Of a stretch of DNA of 55,836 nucleotides, positions 27,870 to 35,428 are shown in pieces (position 1 is the first letter of the stretch; every line of letters begins with the position of its first letter). This DNA comes from an uncultured Clostridia bacterium (GTDB lineage: Bacteria; Bacillota; Clostridia; Oscillospirales; Ruminococcaceae), in contig CAMNNQ010000135.1 in NCBI GenBank assembly GCA_946545645.1, forward strand, positions 1 through 55,836, written 5' to 3'. Below the pieces are notes generated by a model. It was not told the origin of the DNA, did no database searches, and was given only the letters and a program-made list of their open reading frames with translations. The translations under genes were made by a program, and so were the position numbers.

Positions 27870-27900
27870 TTCCGCCGGGGTGCTGACTCTCCCGGCGGGC
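27870..27900 (-). promoter_or_regulatory. GC-rich hairpin in the pfp leader
   Basis: CCGCCGGG (27872-27879) and CCCGGCGG (27891-27898) pair around an 11-base loop. On the minus strand it is followed by AAAAAACGGAGG and the start codon, with no T run, so it is not a terminator. It could protect the mRNA 5' end. Confidence 0.45.
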
Positions 27901-27913
27901 TTTCCTGAATAAT

Positions 27914-27942
27914 ATCATACCATAAATTGCGGTTTAATGCAA
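27914..27942 (-). promoter_or_regulatory. promoter of pfp
   Basis: On the minus strand TTGCAT (27937-27942) and TATGAT (27914-27919) with a 17-base spacer. Confidence 0.7.
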
Positions 27943-28034
27943 GTTTTTTATCAAATATTGTGATATTTCTCACTTTCCGACAACAGCCGCCCCTTTCTGC
28001 AAGGGGATTTAGTCGCATTTTTACAGTATGTTCC

Positions 28035-28063
28035 TTGACTTTTAAAGAATGGTTTGATATACT
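28035..28063 (+). promoter_or_regulatory. promoter of the membrane protein-gltX operon
   Basis: TTGACT at 28035-28040 and TATACT at 28058-28063 with a 17-base spacer. Transcription should begin near 28070, exactly where the inverted-repeat element starts. Confidence 0.78.
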
Positions 28064-28071
28064 GTTAGCAT

Positions 28072-28155
28072 AAAGGCAACACCGCAGAACTGCCTTCTGA
28101 CGGAATCATACTTCTCTGCTTCCGGTGCATTATGACCGTGCGGTATTGCCGGATT
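28072..28155 (+). repeat. inverted-repeat element with GGCAACACCGC termini (copy 1)
   Basis: GGCAACACCGC at 28075-28085 and GCGGTATTGCC at 28140-28150 pair in 10 of 11 positions and enclose 54 bases with further small inverted pairs (GGAA...TTCC, GGTGCATTATGACC). A matching terminus occurs at the left edge of the window. It occupies the transcribed leader of the gltX operon, so it could be a structured RNA or a small MITE-like insertion. Confidence 0.45.
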
Positions 28156-28198
28156 AACCAGCGCAGGTATCCTGCATCGGAAAGACAGGAAGCGTTGG

Positions 28199-29068
28199 AT
28201 GAAGTCATTTGCAAAAAAACTGTTCGGCGGGCTGGATCTTAGCTGGCCGAAGCTGATCGTCTGGGCATTGGCAGCAGGTCTGCTGGTGGGCGGGATAATG
28301 CTCATCCCCGGAGCAGACCGGACATCTCTCAAGGATATCGGCACCAACTTCGAGTGGTGGATCTTTTTCGGGACGATCATCGTAGCCAACAGCAGGAGCC
28401 CTGTGGATTCGGCGGCAAAGGCCTTTGTATTCTTTCTTATAAGCCAGCCGCTGATATATCTCGTTCAGGTGCCTTTCTCGGATCTGGGCCGGGGGCTTTT
28501 CGGGTATTATAAGAACTGGATCCTCTGGACGCTGGCGACTATCCCGATGGGAGCCGCAGGGCATTTCGTAAGGCGGGGAGATGTGATAAGCAGCATCCTC
28601 CTCTCAGCGATGACAGTGTTCCTTGCCGCCCATATGATGGGGTATATCTCAACAGCCGTCAGGGAGCCTCCCCTCCATCTGGTTTCGGCAGTGCTCTGTG
28701 CCGTGTTTATCATCCTGATGATACTCGGCATCCCAAGGACAAAGTATGCCGCGATCACAGCCTGGGGGATCATAGCCGCAGCTATCGTCGTTATGACAGT
28801 CATCTTCATCCTGCGCGGCGGGTCGAAGCTCTATTCTCCGGCCCTTAACTGCAAGCAGAACGGTATCGATGTGAATTCCGGCAGCACTGTTACTGGAACG
28901 ATCGACATCAGCGCCCCTGTTATCAGGGATGTCGCAGGAGAGTATTTCCTCTATGTTGAGATCTCCGGCGAAGAGGGCAGCATCAGCATTGAGACAGACG
29001 GCAACGAGAAGACCTATGTTATAACCTACAACAAGGATACCAATGATTTCACAGTCAGGGAAGAGTAA
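28199..29068 (+). CDS. multi-pass membrane protein of unknown function
   Basis: This 289-residue protein has about six hydrophobic helices in the first 205 residues and then an 80-residue soluble C-terminal domain rich in beta-type sequence, probably outside the cell (KTYVITYNKDTNDFTV at the end). No catalytic motif is seen. AGGA is 8 bases before ATG 28199. It is 25 bases upstream of gltX and shares its promoter. Confidence 0.78.
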   Translation: MKSFAKKLFGGLDLSWPKLIVWALAAGLLVGGIMLIPGADRTSLKDIGTNFEWWIFFGTIIVANSRSPVDSAAKAFVFFLISQPLIYLVQVPFSDLGRGLFGYYKNWILWTLATIPMGAAGHFVRRGDVISSILLSAMTVFLAAHMMGYISTAVREPPLHLVSAVLCAVFIILMILGIPRTKYAAITAWGIIAAAIVVMTVIFILRGGSKLYSPALNCKQNGIDVNSGSTVTGTIDISAPVIRDVAGEYFLYVEISGEEGSISIETDGNEKTYVITYNKDTNDFTVREE

Positions 29069-29093
29069 ACAAATACCGAAAGGAAGATCATAA

Positions 29094-30542
29094 ATGTCAA
29101 CAAGGACAAGATTCGCACCCTCTCCGACAGGCTATATGCACGTCGGCAATCTCCGCACCGCTCTCTATGAGTATCTGACCGCTAAGCACGACGGCGGCAG
29201 CTTCATCCTCCGTATCGAAGACACCGATCAGGGCAGATATGTTGAGGGTGCCGTTGATGTCATATACAAGACACTTAAAGACAACGGCATGAACTGGGAC
29301 GAGGGCCCGGACATCGGCGGCGATTACGGCCCCTATGTCCAGAGTGAGAGAACGGGTATGTTCAGAGAATATGCCGAGCAGTTGGTCAAGGCCGGCAGCG
29401 CCTACTATTGCTTCTGCACCGAGGAAAGGCTCAATGCTCTGCACGAAGAGCAGAAGGCCGCAGGCGAAGTTGTCGGGCATTATGACAGAAAATGCCGCTG
29501 CCTCTCCTGCGAGGAGGTACAGAAAAATCTTGATGCCGGTATGCCTTATGTCATCCGACAGAAAATGCCTACAGAAGGGGTCACAGCCTTCGACGATCTG
29601 GTCTACGGGCATATCGAGGTAGACAATTCCGAGCTGGAGGATCAGATACTTATCAAGACCGACGGGATGCCGACCTATAACTTCGCCAATGTAGTTGACG
29701 ACCACCTTATGAAGATAACCCACGTTATACGCGGCTCTGAGTATCTTTCCAGCACACCTAAGTATAATCTGCTCTATCAGGCCTTCGGCTGGGATGTGCC
29801 TGTATACATCCATTGCCCTCCGGTAATGAAGGATCAGCACAACAAGCTCTCAAAGCGCAACGGCGACGCCTCATATCAGGATCTGGTGGAGAAAGGCTTT
29901 CTTTCCGAAGCTATCCTCAACTATCTTCTGCTGCTGGGCTGGAGCCCCAAGGGCGAGCAGGAGATCTTCTCGCTCCAGGAGATGATCGAGATATGGGATC
30001 CCGCCAGGATCAATAAATCTCCGGCGATCTTTGACCCTCTCAAGCTGACAGCCATAAATGCTGCGCACATCTCAGCTCTCTCGGACGAGGCCTTTGTAAA
30101 GCTGGCAGAGCCCTGGATAAGAAAGGTAGTAAAGAGCGAGATCGACATCGACCTTCTCTGCAAAAACCTGAAGCCACGCTGTGAGGTGCTTTCGGATATT
30201 CCGGAGAGAGTGCAGTTTATAGACAGCATGGACCCGGACTTTGACCCGGAGCTTTACAAGAACAAGAAATTCAAAACTGATGCCTCCACCTCTCTGACTG
30301 CACTGAAGGCTCTGCTGCCAAAGCTGGAGGCTGTGACCGACTGGACCAAGGACAGCATCTATGAGGCCTGCGCCGGCTGCGCTGCTGAGCTGGAGGTCAA
30401 GAACGGCTGGCTGCTTTACCCGCTGGGCATAGCTATTTCCGGTCAGCGCTCCACACCGGGCGGCGGCACGGACATTGCCGCTGTTATGGGCAGGGAAAAG
30501 ACTATAGAGAGAGTAAAGGCGGCTATAGGGAGGCTTTCGTAA
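29094..30542 (+). CDS. gltX: glutamyl-tRNA synthetase
   Basis: A class I synthetase that charges tRNA-Glu. It has FAPSPTGYMHVGNLRTALY (HIGH-type box), a Cys-rich zinc-binding segment (YYCFCTEERL and CRCLSC) and the KLSKRNG KMSKS-type loop. 482 residues is normal. In many Firmicutes GltX also misacylates tRNA-Gln for the GatCAB route; this cannot be settled from the window. Its TAA shares a base with the next ATG. Confidence 0.97.
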   Translation: MSTRTRFAPSPTGYMHVGNLRTALYEYLTAKHDGGSFILRIEDTDQGRYVEGAVDVIYKTLKDNGMNWDEGPDIGGDYGPYVQSERTGMFREYAEQLVKAGSAYYCFCTEERLNALHEEQKAAGEVVGHYDRKCRCLSCEEVQKNLDAGMPYVIRQKMPTEGVTAFDDLVYGHIEVDNSELEDQILIKTDGMPTYNFANVVDDHLMKITHVIRGSEYLSSTPKYNLLYQAFGWDVPVYIHCPPVMKDQHNKLSKRNGDASYQDLVEKGFLSEAILNYLLLLGWSPKGEQEIFSLQEMIEIWDPARINKSPAIFDPLKLTAINAAHISALSDEAFVKLAEPWIRKVVKSEIDIDLLCKNLKPRCEVLSDIPERVQFIDSMDPDFDPELYKNKKFKTDASTSLTALKALLPKLEAVTDWTKDSIYEACAGCAAELEVKNGWLLYPLGIAISGQRSTPGGGTDIAAVMGREKTIERVKAAIGRLS

Positions 30543-30886
30543 TGAGAAAGTATCTGCTTACGGTTTTTGCAGCGGCAGCCTACGGAGCCTTTACCGTCTG
30601 GGCAGTCAGCGGAGGAGTCAGAGGCAACGAGCTGATATTTTCGCTGCTTGCGGTTTATGCAGTTCCTGTACTGGTGATGCTATGGGGCGGGATCGCGGTT
30701 ATCAGCAGCAGGATCAATCTTATCCCCATTGCGGCAGCACTTTGCTGGCAGATACTTGCTCCGCTGCTGATCTTCAAGCGGTTCATTCTGTGGGAGCAGA
30801 TAATACCTGCTGCGGCTCTTGCAGCGGGGCTGATCGCCGGGTCTGTGATAATAAGATCAAAAGGAGGTCTGACAAATGGCAGGTAA
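30542..30886 (+). CDS. small membrane protein, four predicted helices
   Basis: A 114-residue hydrophobic protein with about four membrane helices and almost no loops. No family recognised. The start ATG overlaps the gltX stop by one base, so it is translationally coupled. Its end overlaps the next gene by 11 bases. Confidence 0.72.
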   Translation: MRKYLLTVFAAAAYGAFTVWAVSGGVRGNELIFSLLAVYAVPVLVMLWGGIAVISSRINLIPIAAALCWQILAPLLIFKRFILWEQIIPAAALAAGLIAGSVIIRSKGGLTNGR

Positions 30887-31115
30887 AGAGCTTCTGGAAA
30901 AATACAAGGGCAAGAAAGTGACCTTCCGCGAGGTAAGCTCCTTCCCGGACATCAAAGTGCAGTATGTGAGCAGCTTTGCAGATTATGAGATCAAGCCTGC
31001 CTCAAACAGTTCGTTCTCGGCTGAGATCATCAAGGTACAGACCGTTACTTCTTTTCCTGATGTCAAGCTGAAAAAAGTCCCGGCTTTCGGAGACTTTGAG
31101 GTGTATTTTGAATAA
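30876..31115 (+). CDS. 79-residue protein with repeated SFxD units
   Basis: I know no family for this protein with confidence. Its sequence is a clear internal repeat: SFPDIKVQYVSSFADYEI at residues 22-39 and SFPDVKLKKVPAFGDFEV at 59-76. F-x-D occurs four times, at residues 23, 34, 60 and 71. The alternating pattern predicts a beta structure such as a small solenoid or barrel. AAAGGAGG lies 8-9 bases before ATG 30876, a very strong binding site. It is last in the gltX operon and is followed by a hairpin terminator. Confidence 0.85.
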   Translation: MAGKELLEKYKGKKVTFREVSSFPDIKVQYVSSFADYEIKPASNSSFSAEIIKVQTVTSFPDVKLKKVPAFGDFEVYFE

Positions 31116-31146
31116 GCTGCCCTCCCGGCAGCGCTGTAAAAAGTGC

Positions 31147-31187
31147 AAAACCGTATATCCCCCGCCGCAGGAGGATATACGGTTTTT
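31147..31187. terminator. dispersed GTATATCC hairpin, copy 5; bidirectional terminator
   Basis: AAAACCGTATATCC and GGATATACGGTTTT pair perfectly with a short GC-rich centre. It lies between the convergent gltX operon and nrdG. Confidence 0.88.
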
Positions 31188-31211
31188 TAGTGTATCTGAT
31201 CTGCGGAGCTA

Positions 31212-31742
31212 TCACATCAGCGAAAGCTCTTCGTCGCTGAGAGCGACGGTCCTGCCCTCGTCAAGAGAGCGCTTGACGGCAATAAATCTCTGATTGCGGC
31301 TCCCGCGGAATTTCAGCTCAAGGCTGCGCTCTTCGAGGATGAACGGCCCGTCGATTATATAATCGCACTGGCGGATAAGCTCCATATAGCCGTTCTCTTC
31401 ATTGGCATCCCGCAGCAGCTCTTCAAAGGTAAAGCCCGTATATACGATGACATTCAGCCGGAAGCCTTTGAATGCGTGAATCTTTCTCGCCAGATCGGCC
31501 ATAGCCTTAGCCTGATAGAAGGGATCTCCGCCGGAAATGGTGACACCGTCCAGTATCTCGTTTTCTGTTATCTGAGCCAGAACTTCGTCGGTATCCGCTT
31601 CAAATCCGCCGTTCATATCCCAGGTCTGCGGATTGTGGCAGCCCTTGCAGTGGTGCTTGCAGCCCTGTGTCCAGACGGTATATCTGTATCCGGGCCCGTC
31701 AACTATAGATTCGGGGGTCAGCCCCGCACAGCGGAATTTCAT
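31212..31742 (-). CDS. nrdG: anaerobic ribonucleotide reductase activating protein (radical SAM)
   Basis: The activase that uses SAM and a 4Fe-4S cluster to create the glycyl radical on NrdD. GCKHHCKGCHNPQTWD carries the CxxxCxxC cluster motif, and the 176 residues match NrdG length. ATG 31742 is chosen because GGAGG lies 8 bases upstream; 41 further in-frame codons overlap the DUF554 gene. It is third after nrdD and a DUF554 gene on the same strand. Confidence 0.93.
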   Translation of the reverse strand: MKFRCAGLTPESIVDGPGYRYTVWTQGCKHHCKGCHNPQTWDMNGGFEADTDEVLAQITENEILDGVTISGGDPFYQAKAMADLARKIHAFKGFRLNVIVYTGFTFEELLRDANEENGYMELIRQCDYIIDGPFILEERSLELKFRGSRNQRFIAVKRSLDEGRTVALSDEELSLM

Positions 31743-31776
31743 AAGATAAACCTCCTTACTTTGAGATCGTGTGTTG

Positions 31777-32502
31777 TCAGAACGACCACGGAAGATAAGC
31801 TGCGCCGACAGCAAGGAACACCGCAGGCAGCATATTTGCGACTCGCAGGAGCTTTCCCCAGACAAGGTTCACTCCGACACAGAAGATGAGCACCGAGCCG
31901 ATAAGGGAAAGATAAGCCGAGGCCTGGTCGGTCATTACTGGGGCGATGAGCCGCGCCAGCAGTGTGATGCTCCCTTCAAAGAGAAATACGGGGATAAAAG
32001 AGAATATACAGCCTTTCCCCAGCGATGAAGTCATGACAGCGACTATTATAAGATCGAGCACTGATTTAACGGCCAGCACAGAAAAGTCTCCGCTGATGCC
32101 GTCCTTTATTGCGCCTACGATAGCCATAGCGCCGATACATACGGTAAGCGATGCAGTAACAAAGGCATTAACGAAACGCGGATCTTCGCTGTTGCCTGTT
32201 TTCTTCCTGAGCCATTCTCCGAAGCGCTCAAAGCCTTTTTCAATGCCGATAAGCTCTCCGATCACTGTGCCCACTGCCAGGCACAGAACGACGAGCATAG
32301 CTTTTCCGCTGACCAGGCTGCTGCCGTCTATCCTGAGCATACCCTCCATAGCGCCTGCGACTGCTATGAAGATAACGCTGACTCCGCAGGCTTTTGACAG
32401 AGATTGCTGCTGTTCTTCTTTAAAGAAGCTGCCTGTAAGCAGACCTGCGATCCCTCCGCCGACGATCGCGGCAGAATTTATCAGGGTTCCGAGACCGATC
32501 AT
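31777..32502 (-). CDS. DUF554 membrane protein
   Basis: A 241-residue protein of about seven helices starting IGLGTLINSAAIVGGGIAGLL, the N-terminal signature of DUF554 (YdfK-like) proteins. Function is unknown; a transporter role is often assumed. It lies between nrdD and nrdG, with AGGAG before its start and a hairpin in the gap to nrdD, which may reduce its expression and that of nrdG. Confidence 0.88.
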   Translation of the reverse strand: MIGLGTLINSAAIVGGGIAGLLTGSFFKEEQQQSLSKACGVSVIFIAVAGAMEGMLRIDGSSLVSGKAMLVVLCLAVGTVIGELIGIEKGFERFGEWLRKKTGNSEDPRFVNAFVTASLTVCIGAMAIVGAIKDGISGDFSVLAVKSVLDLIIVAVMTSSLGKGCIFSFIPVFLFEGSITLLARLIAPVMTDQASAYLSLIGSVLIFCVGVNLVWGKLLRVANMLPAVFLAVGAAYLPWSF

Positions 32503-32519
32503 GTTTTTCTCCTAAGAAA

Positions 32520-32551
32520 ACAACAGGCGGATCATCCTCCGCCCGTTGTTG
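32520..32551 (-). terminator. hairpin between nrdD and DUF554 gene, possible attenuator
   Basis: GGCGGA and TCCGCC, extended by CAAC/GTTG across a mismatch, form a stem. On the minus strand it is followed by TTGTTTTCTT. It lies inside the presumed operon, so it is probably a partial terminator between nrdD and the two following genes. Confidence 0.6.
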
Positions 32552-32573
32552 TAATTATGCTTTGGTTTCAGCT

Positions 32574-34823
32574 TCAGCACTGGCATTGGATGCGCTTGAT
32601 ACGCTCGTGTGCAGTTCTGTTATGCTCCGCCTCGGTGCGTCCGCAGAGGGGGCATTTATCGCCGATGATGCCTGTATAGCCGCAGATCGGGTCGCGGTCT
32701 ACGGGGTGGTTGATAGCGCCGTAGCCGATGCCCTGCTCCTTCATGCAGCGGATGATCTTCTCGAAGGCGGAGATATTCTGAGTCGGGTCGCCGTCAAGCT
32801 CGATATAGGAGATATGTCCTGCATTGGTAAGTGCATGATAGGGAGCCTCGATCTTGATCTTGTCGAAGGCATTGATATTGTAGTAAACGGGAACATGGAA
32901 GGAGTTGGTATAATAATCCCTGTCGGTAACTCCCGCGATGATGCCGTAGCGCTTCTTATCCATACGGATGAAACGTCCGGAAAGGCCCTCTGCGGGGGTA
33001 GCCAGCAGCGAGAAGTTGAGCCCGGTGCGCTTTGTCTCCTCGTCGAGGCGCTTTCTCATGTGGGAAACGATCTCAAGGCCAAGCTCTCTGGCTTCTTCGC
33101 TTTCGCCGTGATGCTTGCCGATGAGGGATTTCAGGGTCTCAGCCAGGCCTATGAAGCCGACGGAGAGCGTACCGTGCTTGAGCACTTCACCGACCTCGTC
33201 GTTAGCCTCCAGCTTGTCGGAGTCGATCCAAACGCCCTGACCCATAAGGAAGGGATAGTTCTTGACTTTCTTGCTGGCCTGGATACGGAAACGGTGCATG
33301 AGCTGAGCTATGCAGAGATCCATCATCTCGTCGAGGCTGTCGAAGAATGTGCCGATATTGCCCTGAGCCTTGATAGCGAGCCTGGGCATATTGATCGAAG
33401 TAAAGGAGAGGTTTCCTCTGCCTGTAACGATCTCGCGGCTGGGGTCATGAGCGTTTCCGATAACTCTGGTGCGGCAGCCCATATAAGCGATCTCGGTATC
33501 GGGGTTGCCTTCCTTATAATACTGGAGGTTATAGGGAGCATCCAGGAAGGAGAAGTTGGGGAAGAGTCTCTTGGCGGAAACACGGCAGGCCAGCTTGAAG
33601 AGGTCATAGTTAGGATCCTGCGGGTTGTAGTTGATGCCTTCCTTTACCTTAAAGATATGGATCGGGAAGATAGGTGTCTCGCCGTTGCCGAGGCCTGCTT
33701 CCTGAGCCAGGAGGACATTCTTGATGACCATTCTGCCCTCGACGGAAGTATCTGTTCCGTAGTTGATGGAGGAGAATGGAGTCTGGGCGCCGGCACGGGA
33801 GTTCATTGTGTTGAGGTTATGGATAAGAGCCTCCATAGCCTGATAGGTAGCGCGGTCGGTCTCCTTATAGGAGGTCTTGTAGGCAAACTTCTGGATCTTA
33901 TCGACGGTCTTGGCGTCTGCAAAAGAGAGGAGTATCTCGGCTTCTGCCTCACGGTAGCCGTTATCGTAGGCAAGGGTAACGGAGACTCCCTTTTCTTTCT
34001 CGATCTTTTCCATTATCTGCTTGGCAATGACCTGAGAATCGGGGACATCAGCGATAAGATTGAGAGCGCGGTGGATGTTGTCGCGGTAGCGATGCTTAAA
34101 GGTTTTCTTTACGCCCTCCGCCATATCGTACTCAAACTTGGGAACAGACTGGCCGCCGTGCTGGTCGTTCTGGTTGGACTGTATAGCGATGCAGGCAAGA
34201 GCGGCATAGCTGGAGATATCGTTGGGACATCTGAGGTAGCCGTGGCCTGTGGAGAAACCGCCCCGGAAGAGCTTGGTCAGGTCGATCTGGGTGCAGGTAG
34301 TTGTAAGGGTATAGAAATCCAGATCGTGGATATGTATATCGCCCTCTGCGTGTGCCTTGGCATGAACCGGGTCGAGGACATACATCTCATAGAATTCCTT
34401 GGCGCCGACAGAACCGTATTTGAGCATAGTGCCCATAGCGGTATCGCCGTCGATATTGGCGTTCTCACGCTTCAGGTCGCTGTCCTTTGCGGACTTGAAG
34501 GTAAGGTCTTCATACACCTTCATAAGGCGGGTATTCATTTCTCTTGCGCGTGTTCTGGTGGAGCGGTAGAGGATATAGGCCTTGGCTGTAGCAGCGTGCC
34601 CTTCCTCGATGAGGACTTTCTCGACGCAATCCTGGATCTCTTCAACGGTAGGAGCCTCAAGATGCTTCTCCATGAGCATATCAACTACCTTGCCGGCCAG
34701 CTCGAGAGCCTCGTCGTAATTGCTCCCGCCTACCGACTGAGCTGCCTTGTAGATAGCGCCGGCGATCTTTTCTATATTAAATGTAACGTTACGGCCGTCG
34801 CGCTTTCTGATTTTGATGATCAT
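32574..34823 (-). CDS. nrdD: anaerobic (class III) ribonucleoside-triphosphate reductase, atypical C-terminus
   Basis: Reduces NTPs to dNTPs without oxygen. An ATP-cone domain occupies about residues 1-95 (IRKRDGRNVTFNIEKIAGAI). The catalytic barrel follows, with YMGCRTRVIG and INMPRLAIKAQGN typical of the family. Near the end there is the zinc-finger-like CGYTGIIGDKCPLCG. Related clostridial NrdD proteins then continue with a RITGYLVGT-like glycyl-radical loop of about 35 residues; here the protein stops at KRIQCQC. Neither other frame downstream encodes that loop. Start ATG 34823 has GGAGG 10 bases upstream; 62 more codons upstream run through the promoter. Confidence 0.92.
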   Translation of the reverse strand: MIIKIRKRDGRNVTFNIEKIAGAIYKAAQSVGGSNYDEALELAGKVVDMLMEKHLEAPTVEEIQDCVEKVLIEEGHAATAKAYILYRSTRTRAREMNTRLMKVYEDLTFKSAKDSDLKRENANIDGDTAMGTMLKYGSVGAKEFYEMYVLDPVHAKAHAEGDIHIHDLDFYTLTTTCTQIDLTKLFRGGFSTGHGYLRCPNDISSYAALACIAIQSNQNDQHGGQSVPKFEYDMAEGVKKTFKHRYRDNIHRALNLIADVPDSQVIAKQIMEKIEKEKGVSVTLAYDNGYREAEAEILLSFADAKTVDKIQKFAYKTSYKETDRATYQAMEALIHNLNTMNSRAGAQTPFSSINYGTDTSVEGRMVIKNVLLAQEAGLGNGETPIFPIHIFKVKEGINYNPQDPNYDLFKLACRVSAKRLFPNFSFLDAPYNLQYYKEGNPDTEIAYMGCRTRVIGNAHDPSREIVTGRGNLSFTSINMPRLAIKAQGNIGTFFDSLDEMMDLCIAQLMHRFRIQASKKVKNYPFLMGQGVWIDSDKLEANDEVGEVLKHGTLSVGFIGLAETLKSLIGKHHGESEEARELGLEIVSHMRKRLDEETKRTGLNFSLLATPAEGLSGRFIRMDKKRYGIIAGVTDRDYYTNSFHVPVYYNINAFDKIKIEAPYHALTNAGHISYIELDGDPTQNISAFEKIIRCMKEQGIGYGAINHPVDRDPICGYTGIIGDKCPLCGRTEAEHNRTAHERIKRIQCQC

Positions 34824-34896
34824 ATACTGTTTACCTCCACATATATATAGTCTGCAAAAGACGTATGATTTTCTGCACTGCTCACACTGCACTGAG

Positions 34897-34944
34897 ACAC
34901 AACATCTTGTGGTTTTATCGTGAACATTTACAAGTATATAGTAT
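34897..34944 (-). promoter_or_regulatory. putative NrdR box pair
   Basis: ACACAACATCTTGTGG (34897-34912) matches the NrdR consensus acaCwAtATaTwGtgt at 13 of 16 positions. A second, weaker half match (TATATAGTAT, 34935-34944) places a second box at 34929-34944, 32 bp away, which is the usual spacing. The second box overlaps the -10 of the nrdD promoter. NrdR is the nucleotide-sensing repressor of reductase genes; it is not encoded in the window. Confidence 0.6.
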
Positions 34945-34961
34945 TTTTTCAGCGTTGTCAA
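34933..34961 (-). promoter_or_regulatory. promoter of nrdD
   Basis: On the minus strand TTGACA (34956-34961) and TATACT (34933-34938) with a 17-base spacer, about 110 bases before the start codon. Confidence 0.8.
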
Positions 34962-35365
34962 GTGAATAACCGCCAAAAAAAGGCCAACACTTTTGGCAAG
35001 TCTGCACAAAGGCCCTCTGAAGGGGCCGCAGGGGAGTTTTTCGTAAAGAGGTCCGCCGGAGTTTTTTAAAGGGATAGCCCTTTACAGCCTGCTTTTCAAG
35101 AAATTGCGTAAAGCCAAAAACTTTACAGCTTGATTCAGCGGGGCTTGGAGCTTGCTTTGACAACCCTTTGACAAACTCTTTTACCAAAATTGCAGCCTGA
35201 TCCGCCGATTATGTTTCCTGTTTTTTGGACAGCAATTTTTCGCCCTCCGAAAACGTCATGTGTAAAGAAATATCCCTTGATTTTTTGCCCTCTCATTCCT
35301 TTTTGAATATGCGATATGCTTTCAGATATATGCCGTTTGACATGATAAAAGTTAAAGAGGAATAA
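34962..35365. other. 400-bp non-coding region upstream of nrdD
   Basis: No convincing gene. It contains several small inverted pairs: GCCAA...TTGGC at 34983-35001, GGCCCTCTGAAGGGGCC at 35013-35029, AAAGGGATAGCCCTTT at 35069-35084 and GTAAAG...CTTTAC at 35107-35125. A weak 90-codon minus-strand frame crosses it and the promoter and has no binding site. It could be a decayed repeat or a small RNA region. Confidence 0.4.
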
Positions 35366-35394
35366 CAAAATGCCGTATCCGGGCAGATACGGCA
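35366..35394. terminator. hairpin terminator after the 240-residue gene
   Basis: AAAATGCCGTATC and GATACGGCA form a stem with a GGGCA-type loop. On the minus strand it is followed by TTTTGTTATT, fitting termination of the gene ending at 35429. It resembles but is not identical to the GTATATCC family. Confidence 0.7.
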
Positions 35395-35428
35395 TACTAA
35401 ATATTGTGTTTGATAAAACCGATTGCTT

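Larger units (their letters stand above)
27943..28198. other. intergenic region between pfp and gltX operon promoters
   Basis: Between the two divergent promoters there is a C/G-rich patch at 27985-28010 (AGCCGCCCCTTTCTGCAAGGGG) that can form a small hairpin, and otherwise nothing I can name. After the plus-strand promoter (28035-28063) the leader is filled by an inverted-repeat element (28072-28155). Confidence 0.5.

Noticed and set aside
32562-34850. 762-codon plus-strand open frame opposite nrdD
   Set aside because: Antisense shadow of nrdD caused by codon bias; the nrdD frame has clear family motifs.
34915-35187. 90-codon minus-strand frame upstream of nrdD
   Set aside because: It lies across the nrdD promoter, has no ribosome binding site and its translation looks like non-coding DNA.
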